Of a DNA stretch of 7,003 bases, positions 1-6,132 are shown one piece after another. The stretch comes from Gammaproteobacteria bacterium. GTDB taxonomy: Bacteria > Pseudomonadota > Gammaproteobacteria > S012-40. Below the pieces are notes generated by a model that searched no databases, was not told where the DNA came from, and was given only the letters and a program-made list of their open reading frames with translations. A program made the position numbers and the translations under genes. The DNA is taken from assembly GCA_029864945.1 (NCBI GenBank), contig JAOTSL010000171.1:1-7003 (forward strand). The letters are read 5' to 3'. Every line of letters starts with the position of its first letter. The stretch's first letter is position 1.

Positions 1-1
1 G

Positions 2-2077
2 AATCCAGACGATAAAATATCAAAGGAACAATTAGAAGATAGCCGGTCTTCTGATCGCGTAATGAGTCAGGATGAAATAGCATCTTTACTTTTCAAATTG
101 AAAAACAAAGGTGCTTCATCGAATGATGAAGCGGTTGATGGTTCCGAAAACGGTCAAGTTAACTCGGGCAATATTCTGGATGATGCGCCAACTAACGATT
201 CTTCATTATCTGAAACTAATTCTGACGGTTCTGGTTTAGGGGTGGACTCACCTAAAGTAATTAAGTTACGAATTGAACAAAGTGAACTTGATCGGTGTTA
301 TGAGGTAATAGAGAAAACACCCGGAAACTATATCCTAAGTGATCAGGATGACTCAAGTTCATATGCGCAACTCAACCTCCTTGGTGGAGCTAGTCAAAAG
401 AGCATAGGAAAGCGCGCCCCCATTTTAGGTATTGATATGAGTCCGACTTCTGTCAAGTTGGTTTCAATTGTTGATAATATAATATTGCATATGGATTACG
501 TTGAATTAGATCCAGACCTTGATGATGAAATTTATGTCGTTCAAGCCGCTAATGCCATAAATTTAATTATTAAACGTAATTTAATAAAGACACGCCGCGC
601 AGTATTATGTATCTCCGAGCAAAGCTCACACATGCGGATTTTGAAGTTTCAAACGGAGCTGAATAAAAACGAACTAGATCAAACATTGGTTCTAGAATCA
701 GAAAAATATTACGGATCAATAGAAAATAAAAATCTCGAATTACGCTCTTTGTCATTTGATGAAACCGTCGGCACGTCAGAACAAAAAAGACTACTGGCGA
801 TTTCATCCGATAGAGGCGCCATACATCGCGCGGCAAAAATTGCAAAATTAACAAAATTACAACCGTTGGCTATTGATATTTATTCATTGGCGATTACACG
901 ATTCTATCAAAATAGTTATGAGGTTATACCGGGTAAATTGACCTTGTTGATCCAAATGGAGTCCAATGGGACTTTGATTTCTTTTGTTAAAAATAAGGAT
1001 GTTGTCTGGGCAAAACACATTTCTATAGGTGGTAGAGATTTCACAAAAAGTATCGCCGATACGCTAATGATCAGTGTCACTGAGGCCGAGAAAATTAAAG
1101 TTAATGCCTGGGAAAAGTCTACTTCAGATCACGAGAAAAAAGTTAATGTTTTGCGTGCTATGGAGGTTGTTTTAAACCAACTTGTTGGCGAGATTCAGCG
1201 CGCAATTCAGTTTCTTCTAACGTTAGACCAAAAGTTGACAGTTATTCGGGGAGTGTTGGGTGGTTCTGGGTCTCAAATGGTTGGTCTGGAGCAAAATTTG
1301 GTTCTGTTTTTACAGATCCCCGTGGTGAGGTGGGAGGAAACAGGTTTTTGGAACACTTCGACAGCCGTAGATACTCCCGAAGATTTCGCTGAGCGATTGC
1401 CGCGTTATGCGGTTAGTTTGGGGCTTTGTCTTTGGGATAAAACCAATGACAATATAAATCTTTTGCCAAAAAATTGGAAAAGCATTGCTAATAGAAAAAG
1501 TCAAACATCAGTAACTAAGAGCATGACCAATAGAAAACCAAAATTCGATATCCCGGATATTCAGATCGGAAAAATAGGAAAAATATCCATAGCAGTTATG
1601 GTCGTTATTGGAGTCATATTAGGCTCACTTTATCAATATAAAACGAAAGATCTTGAAAGTATTTTAGAGTTTCAGAAGAACGAACTTGTAAAAATATCCT
1701 ACAAGAAAAAAGATATCGATAGAATTGAATTGATAAATAGTGACGTTGTTTCTCAAGAAAAAACCGTTTTTTCACTAACGAAAAATAGATTATTTTTGGC
1801 TGATTCGATTATAGAGATTAGCAAAATAACGCCTTCTGGAATCTTGATTTCAAGTGTTGAAATTAATAAAGGAAAGTTCCAAATGGCGGGGTTTTCTCGA
1901 AGCCTTAGTGTATTGGAAGAGTTAATGATAAACATTCGTATCTCTATGCTATTTGCTAATTTTAAAGTAATTACAATTAAAAAATCTCAGGAAAGGTTAA
2001 ATCAAGATGTTAGATTTGAAGTGACTTTCGATATTGCGACTTACCAATCAACAGCAAAGCAAAGGAAAAGGAGGTAG
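2..2077 (+). CDS. PilM-PilN fusion protein, type IV pilus (MSHA/T4P-like) inner-membrane assembly platform; 5' end outside the window
   Basis: The first in-window ATG (62) gives 671 residues, but the frame is open to the left edge and this ATG has no Shine-Dalgarno sequence, so the start probably lies upstream. Numbering here is from that Met. Residues 2-10 (SQDEIASLL) resemble the CheY-binding N-terminal peptide of FliM. Residues 15-60 are a Ser/Asp/Asn-rich linker and 61-118 a small unidentified region. Residues 119-460 look like PilM, an actin-like ATPase-fold protein, opening with ILGIDMSPTSVKLV and containing GGRDFTKSI and GVLGGSG. INLLP at 465-469 matches the conserved N-terminal PilN motif that docks on PilM. 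One hydrophobic helix follows at about 508-525, then a PilN-like periplasmic domain to about 660 and a basic tail (QRKRR). In known systems PilM, PilN and PilO form the inner-membrane platform linking the cytoplasmic motors to the secretin. The fusion topology fits that role. The PilM/PilN assignment is by motif and order; MshI-like is an alternative name. Confidence 0.82.
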   Translation, partial: NPDDKISKEQLEDSRSSDRVMSQDEIASLLFKLKNKGASSNDEAVDGSENGQVNSGNILDDAPTNDSSLSETNSDGSGLGVDSPKVIKLRIEQSELDRCYEVIEKTPGNYILSDQDDSSSYAQLNLLGGASQKSIGKRAPILGIDMSPTSVKLVSIVDNIILHMDYVELDPDLDDEIYVVQAANAINLIIKRNLIKTRRAVLCISEQSSHMRILKFQTELNKNELDQTLVLESEKYYGSIENKNLELRSLSFDETVGTSEQKRLLAISSDRGAIHRAAKIAKLTKLQPLAIDIYSLAITRFYQNSYEVIPGKLTLLIQMESNGTLISFVKNKDVVWAKHISIGGRDFTKSIADTLMISVTEAEKIKVNAWEKSTSDHEKKVNVLRAMEVVLNQLVGEIQRAIQFLLTLDQKLTVIRGVLGGSGSQMVGLEQNLVLFLQIPVVRWEETGFWNTSTAVDTPEDFAERLPRYAVSLGLCLWDKTNDNINLLPKNWKSIANRKSQTSVTKSMTNRKPKFDIPDIQIGKIGKISIAVMVVIGVILGSLYQYKTKDLESILEFQKNELVKISYKKKDIDRIELINSDVVSQEKTVFSLTKNRLFLADSIIEISKITPSGILISSVEINKGKFQMAGFSRSLSVLEELMINIRISMLFANFKVITIKKSQERLNQDVRFEVTFDIATYQSTAKQRKRR
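2066..2075 (+). promoter_or_regulatory. Near-perfect Shine-Dalgarno sequence ahead of a tiny ORF
   Basis: AAAAGGAGGT lies inside the last codons of the pilM-pilN fusion gene, five bases before a GTG at 2081. It is the closest match to the anti-SD consensus in the window and is correctly spaced for that GTG. It does not serve the next long gene, whose own SD is at 2189-2195. The same bases encode the basic C-terminus of the fusion protein, so a chance match through Lys/Arg codons is possible. Confidence 0.55.
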
Positions 2078-2080
2078 TAA

Positions 2081-2170
2081 GTGGGAGATTTAAATTTTAG
2101 ATTATTCATTCCTTTGCAAAACATGGATGTATACTTTTTCATCTTCTTACATATGATGAAAAGTTTCTAG
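2081..2170 (+). CDS. Small ORF of 29 residues; possible remnant of a downstream pilO-like gene or a small hydrophobic protein
   Basis: The ORF starts with GTG three bases after the stop of the fusion gene and ends at TAG 2168-2170. Its start is preceded by AAAAGGAGGT at ideal spacing. The product begins MGDLNFRLFIPLQNMD and continues with an aromatic, hydrophobic stretch (VYFFIFLHMM) ending in KSF. I do not recognise it. In type IV pilus operons pilO follows pilN, and PilO begins with a short cytoplasmic tail then one membrane helix, which this peptide superficially resembles. It could therefore be the 5' stump of a deleted pilO or mshJ-like gene, a genuine small membrane peptide, or a translational-coupling leader. 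Only the SD and position support it; there is no homology evidence. Confidence 0.33.
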   Translation: MGDLNFRLFIPLQNMDVYFFIFLHMMKSF

Positions 2171-2188
2171 TCGGTCATCTGATAGAAA

Positions 2189-2195
2189 GGGGGGG
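2189..2195 (+). promoter_or_regulatory. G-tract ribosome binding site for the 114-residue protein gene
   Basis: GAAAGGGGGGG ends eight bases (including 2202) before the ATG at 2203. The run of seven G supplies the SD. Another ATG at 2196, directly after the run, is out of frame and opens only a very short ORF (stop after eight codons), so 2203 is the chosen start. A homopolymer in this position can vary in length by slippage, which would change SD spacing. Confidence 0.5.
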
Positions 2196-2202
2196 ATGCC
2201 AC

Positions 2203-2547
2203 ATGGCAAGATTAATGATTGATGATGTTACACCAGGTATGATTTTGAGTGAATCAGTAAAGGACAGTAATGGACAATTATTGCTAGCTGAAGACATAAC
2301 CCTTACCGAAAAACATATTAAAGAAATTAGAATGTGGGGCATTATGGATATTGGTGTCCAGGGTGACTCTACTGAAAATGAGGCTGAAAATATCGCGATT
2401 TCGCCCGAGATGATTGATAAGGCAAAACACTTATTAATGCCAAAATTTTCACAGGTAAACATGAAGTCCAAGGTGATGGAGCTAATTTTTAATCGTGCCG
2501 TAATTGAGTTAGCAAAAGAGAATGTGAGTGCACTTGATGAAGCATGA
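2203..2547 (+). CDS. Small protein resembling the N-terminal accessory domain of HD-GYP/HDOD proteins
   Basis: The gene encodes 114 residues. Residues 1-52 follow a recognisable pattern, with DVTPGMILSESVKD, then NGQLLLAEDITLT, then HIKEIRMWGI and a final short beta strand (DIGVQ). Such a strand-rich module (the type called DUF3391-like) often precedes HD-GYP domains and also occurs as a free-standing gene beside HDOD genes. Residues 60-114 look helical (SPEMIDKAKHLL, then KSKVMELIFNRAVIELAKE). No catalytic residues, signal peptide or membrane helix are visible, so it is probably a cytoplasmic partner or regulator. Its 3' end overlaps the HDOD gene, implying co-translation and a physical partnership with that protein. 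The domain resemblance is from memory of the pattern; the function is unknown. Confidence 0.72.
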   Translation: MARLMIDDVTPGMILSESVKDSNGQLLLAEDITLTEKHIKEIRMWGIMDIGVQGDSTENEAENIAISPEMIDKAKHLLMPKFSQVNMKSKVMELIFNRAVIELAKENVSALDEA

Positions 2548-3385
2548 TCCTATAGCTCTAGTTCAAGGTATCACTAAGGTTGCCTCGCTTCCTACGATCT
2601 ATATAAAACTCGAAGATGCCATTAAAAAACCGGGCGTGACAAATAGGCAATTAACACAAATTATTAATGAAGATGCCGCTATGGCTGCAAGACTATTGCG
2701 AATCGCAAATAGCGCTTTCTATGGTTTCCCATCTAAGGTTGATACTGTGACTCAGGCTATCAGTATTATTGGTGTTAACCAGTTAAGGGATTTGTTGCTC
2801 GCATGCTCGATGGTGAGTGTGTTTGAGAATATACCGGACGACCTCGTTTCAATGGAGTCTTTTTGGCGGCATAGTATAGCCTGTGGCGTTATATCAAGAG
2901 TACTCGCAAGCCTTCGTCATGAGAATAATGTAGAACGATTTTTTGTTGCTGGCTTATTACATGATATTGGACGACTGGTATTCTATATGCTACGGCCTAA
3001 GGAGATGTCCTCTGCGTTAAAAAATGCCGCAGAACGTGGTGTTTTATTATATTCTTTAGAAAAAGAAATGTTTGGTTTTGATCACGCTAAAATTGGCGGG
3101 TTATTACTTAAAACATGGAGGTTGCCACCACCGCTAGTTGAATCTACTGCTTACCACCACAAGCCACTTCATGCAAAACGATACGTGTTAGATGCATGCA
3201 TTGTACATGTCGCTGATGTCATGGCAAATGCCCTTTCTAAGGGGAGCTCGGGCGAAAATAAGACGCCGCCGTTAATGGATGAAGCCTGGGAGATAGTTGG
3301 TTTACCATCTGACGCTATTGATTGTGTTATAGATAAATTCCAGTTGCAATATAATGTTACCGTAAACTTTATATTGCGAGACTGA
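2528..3385 (+). CDS. HDOD domain signalling protein with HD-type ligands retained
   Basis: The product is 285 residues from GTG 2528, or 282 from ATG 2537. The GTG has AAGAG seven bases upstream and the ATG has GTGAG, so the start is unresolved; either overlaps the preceding gene. HDOD features run through most of the length: LPTIYIKLEDAI at 21-32, INEDAAMAARLLRIANSAFYG at about 46-66, VDTVTQAISIIGVNQLRDL at 71-89, AGLLHDIGRL at 141-150, GFDHAKIGGLLLKTWRLP at 183-200, and YHHKP at 209-213. Histidines and aspartates typical of metal-binding HD domains are present at H115, H145-D146, H186, H210-H211 and D230. HDOD proteins are generally regulatory and linked to signal transduction, c-di-GMP or motility; most are thought not to be enzymes. 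It is probably cytoplasmic. The next gene starts ten bases after its stop, so it likely acts with the downstream kinase. Confidence 0.88.
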   Translation: MHLMKHDPIALVQGITKVASLPTIYIKLEDAIKKPGVTNRQLTQIINEDAAMAARLLRIANSAFYGFPSKVDTVTQAISIIGVNQLRDLLLACSMVSVFENIPDDLVSMESFWRHSIACGVISRVLASLRHENNVERFFVAGLLHDIGRLVFYMLRPKEMSSALKNAAERGVLLYSLEKEMFGFDHAKIGGLLLKTWRLPPPLVESTAYHHKPLHAKRYVLDACIVHVADVMANALSKGSSGENKTPPLMDEAWEIVGLPSDAIDCVIDKFQLQYNVTVNFILRD

Positions 3386-3395
3386 GGAAATTGCG

Positions 3396-5981
3396 ATGCC
3401 GAATATAAGGACTTTCCCAGTTGATAAATCAAACTTTGAAGATATAAATTATCTTGAGGATCGTTATCAGCGTCTAATCACTGGGTTAGGTGTGCTTTCT
3501 ACAATGGAGGATTACCAATCGCTTAATCGTGCTGTTACTCATACAGACGAAATTTTAAAAATAACTCATAGACGAATTCAACAATTATCCCCCATGTCTC
3601 GTTGTGGATTTTATATGATGGATGAGGATGGTCTTGATTTTTCACTTAAGTATTCTTCTCCTGCAGGCTCCGATGTTTTTCTTAATCAATTAGTTAATCG
3701 GTACATCGATGACAATACATTTTCCTGGGCGCTAAATCAGCATAGAGCTATAGCGCTTCAAAACGAAGCGTCAGGTGAAATTCATATTTTACATGGTATT
3801 GCTACAAAAGGAAAAACTTTCGGGATGTTATTAGGTGTAATTGATGCGAGTAGTTTAGGGTTTGATGAGGTGTCTCATAACTTGCTGTCTGCAATTTTGT
3901 TATCATGTGCTTATATACTCGAGGAAAATCGTTTACATACTAGTATTTCTAATCATAATATTGAACTTGAAAAACTAGTTGATGAGAGAACTAAAGAGTT
4001 GGTTGTTGCAAAAGAGCAGGCCGAGCTATCAGCGAAATCAAAGTCAGAGTTTTTATCGAGCATGAGTCATGAAATACGAACCCCACTTAATGGTATAGTA
4101 GGAATGTTGGGTTTGTTAGAAAATACCGAGGTCACATCTACTCAATGTGAATATATTAACACTGCTACTCAGTCTAGCAGCACATTAGTCACACTTATAA
4201 ATGATATTTTAGATTTTTCTAAAATTGAGGCCGGAAAATTAGAACTAGAGAAAATAGAAATTAACCTTGAAGATGTTATTAATGAGTCTCTTGAATTGCT
4301 TTCGGAAAAAGCATACTCAAAAAATCTAGATCTCCATTTGGTTTATGAAAATGATGTACCTAAAACTTTGTTGGGAGACCCAACCAGGATCAAACAGATT
4401 GTGCTCAATCTTACAAATAATGCCATAAAATTTACCGAGCAAGGCGAGGTTGAGATTAAAGTAAAGTTAAAGGCAATAAATAACGACATCCTTACGATAC
4501 TTTTTGAGGTTAAAGATACTGGGATTGGTATTTCAGAAGATGAAAAATCCAAATTGTTCCAGTTGTTTTCTCAGGCCGATGGAACCACAACTCGAAAATA
4601 CGGTGGGACAGGGCTTGGTCTAGCTATTAGTAAAAAACTGGTTACCGCAATGGAAGGTGAAATTGACATAATTAGTGAGCCCGGTAAGGGTAGTACATTC
4701 TGGTTTACTGCTATGTTTGGCAAGTCTGATAGTCCTGACTCAGATTACGAAATGGAAAATACGTTTAGTGATATTAGCGTACTAGTTTTAGAGAAAAATA
4801 CAGTCATTACAAAAACACTGGTAGGACACTTGAGTTTTTGGGGGGCAAATGCTGTGGCGTTTAACAGTCATCAGGCACTTTTGGATTACGTGTCTGATAT
4901 ATCTATTAAGTCTAATAGATCACCTTACGATATCGTTATTGTCGATGATCAATTTCATGATGGTGAATCTTCTCACTATTTAGGTCAGTTGAAAAAAATT
5001 GATATCATTAAGGCTTCGATGTCTATTTTAATCACTCGATATGGGGCAGGGGGTGTTATTCCTACTTCATTTGATGCAGTTATTGGTAAACCTATTCGGT
5101 CTAAAAAACTAAATCATATAATTGGTGGTTTGCTAGGGATAGATATTAGTGCAAGTGATGACTTTTCATTAATATCATCTAAATCAATTTCGTTAACACA
5201 CAACTGCAGAATACTTGTGGTTGATGATAATGAGATTAATTTACAAGTTATGGATAGTACTTTGACGAATATGGGCGGCGTCGTGAATACAGTTGATAAT
5301 GGTTATGATGCAATTGATACTACTGTAAATTCACACTACGATATTATTTTTATGGACTGTGAAATGCCCATTATGGATGGATTTGTCACTACTGATAATA
5401 TTCGAAAAAACAAGCGAATGAAAAATACACCGATTATCGCATTTACCGCTAATGTACTGGGAGATATTAAAGTAAAATGCCAGGCGCACGGTATGACCGA
5501 CTACATGAGCAAACCTATAAAAAAAGATGAGTTACAAAAAATCCTAGCGCAATGGGTTCCTGAATTCGTAGGTCAGAATGAGGATGTATGTCCAACGGAT
5601 TCGGATAAGGGTGATAAAAATGGGTTTTGTGTTGCTGATTATTCAGAAATATTAAATAGTGAAACCATCAATACGTTGATTCAACTATTTGGCGAAACCA
5701 CATTTAGCGAATTCACCCATAACTTCGTTAACAAATCTGAACAACAAATACTAAAGCTGCAAGAAGCAATGGAAAATGAGGACACCAAAGCCCTTCGTTT
5801 TATTGCGCACGGTCTAATAGGAAGTTTTGGCAATATGGGGGCGGATGAATTGGCTCAATTGTGTCGCAATTTATCTAACAGTTTAGATGAATATGGAATT
5901 CAAGAAACAACTAAGAAAATGGTTGATATAGTTACAATAAACTATGAAGATTTAAAAATCTATCTCATGAATACTTATTAG
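3396..5981 (+). CDS. Cytoplasmic hybrid sensor histidine kinase (GAF-like, HisKA, HATPase, REC, REC, Hpt)
   Basis: The product is 861 residues. TGAGGAAA, which contains the stop of the HDOD gene, places an SD seven bases before the ATG. Residues about 20-180 form a GAF-like sensor domain. A helical coiled coil (about 186-215) leads to HisKA with H225 in SHEIRTPLNG. The ATPase domain has the N box at 338-342 (NLTNN), G1 DTGIGIS at 374-380, F box near 387-395, and G2 GGTGLGLA at 403-410. Receiver 1 (about 459-581) keeps candidate phospho-Asp D517, T547 and K565, but its acidic pair is E466-K467. Receiver 2 (about 604-720) is canonical: D610-D611, D654, T684 and K706. The C-terminal Hpt domain (about 745-861) has H805 in AHGLIGSFGNMGA. 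The expected phosphorelay is H225 to D654 to H805, then an unlinked response regulator not in this window. No transmembrane segment is seen, so the signal is probably cytosolic. The BarA/ArcB-like layout is common; the ligand is unknown. Confidence 0.93.
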   Translation: MPNIRTFPVDKSNFEDINYLEDRYQRLITGLGVLSTMEDYQSLNRAVTHTDEILKITHRRIQQLSPMSRCGFYMMDEDGLDFSLKYSSPAGSDVFLNQLVNRYIDDNTFSWALNQHRAIALQNEASGEIHILHGIATKGKTFGMLLGVIDASSLGFDEVSHNLLSAILLSCAYILEENRLHTSISNHNIELEKLVDERTKELVVAKEQAELSAKSKSEFLSSMSHEIRTPLNGIVGMLGLLENTEVTSTQCEYINTATQSSSTLVTLINDILDFSKIEAGKLELEKIEINLEDVINESLELLSEKAYSKNLDLHLVYENDVPKTLLGDPTRIKQIVLNLTNNAIKFTEQGEVEIKVKLKAINNDILTILFEVKDTGIGISEDEKSKLFQLFSQADGTTTRKYGGTGLGLAISKKLVTAMEGEIDIISEPGKGSTFWFTAMFGKSDSPDSDYEMENTFSDISVLVLEKNTVITKTLVGHLSFWGANAVAFNSHQALLDYVSDISIKSNRSPYDIVIVDDQFHDGESSHYLGQLKKIDIIKASMSILITRYGAGGVIPTSFDAVIGKPIRSKKLNHIIGGLLGIDISASDDFSLISSKSISLTHNCRILVVDDNEINLQVMDSTLTNMGGVVNTVDNGYDAIDTTVNSHYDIIFMDCEMPIMDGFVTTDNIRKNKRMKNTPIIAFTANVLGDIKVKCQAHGMTDYMSKPIKKDELQKILAQWVPEFVGQNEDVCPTDSDKGDKNGFCVADYSEILNSETINTLIQLFGETTFSEFTHNFVNKSEQQILKLQEAMENEDTKALRFIAHGLIGSFGNMGADELAQLCRNLSNSLDEYGIQETTKKMVDIVTINYEDLKIYLMNTY

Positions 5982-6008
5982 TAAACCCTAAATTGAAGAT
6001 TTTTTTGT

Positions 6009-6041
6009 AACTATCGTTCACAACGAAGTTGAAGTGTTTTT
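6009..6041 (+). terminator. Possible intrinsic terminator of the rightward operon
   Basis: AACT-A-TCGTT at 6009-6018 pairs with AACGA-AGTT at 6022-6030 around a CAC loop, giving nine base pairs with one bulged A. A run of five T follows at 6037-6041, after a six-base gap. The stem is A/T-rich and the gap is longer than ideal, so it may be weak. It lies 27 bases after the kinase stop codon. Confidence 0.42.
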
Positions 6042-6090
6042 AAATCCATGAAGAGTTAGGGGGGCGCTAATTAAGTAAGCCCACTACAAA

Positions 6091-6122
6091 CCAATCGAGC
6101 GGATAAAATACCGCACGATTGG
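6091..6122 (-). terminator. Strong hairpin between convergent genes, probable terminator of the SGNH hydrolase gene
   Basis: CCAATCG-A-GCGG at 6091-6102 pairs with CCGC-A-CGATTGG at 6111-6122 around an eight-base A/T loop. This gives eleven base pairs with one symmetric A-A mismatch. Read leftward, it starts ten bases after the hydrolase stop codon and is followed by TTTGT, a short T-rich tail. It would also form in rightward transcripts, so it may act in both directions. Confidence 0.62.
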
Positions 6123-6132
6123 TCTAAGCCGA

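Noticed and set aside
2114..2135. TTGCAA and TATACT resembling a sigma-70 promoter ahead of the 114-residue protein gene
   Set aside because: The boxes are only ten bases apart. At the proper 17-base spacing the -35 position reads CATTCC, a poor match. In AT-rich DNA such boxes are common by chance.
6062..6082. GGGC and GCCC inverted repeat between the two terminator hairpins
   Set aside because: It has only four base pairs with a 13-base loop, which is too weak to call a structure.
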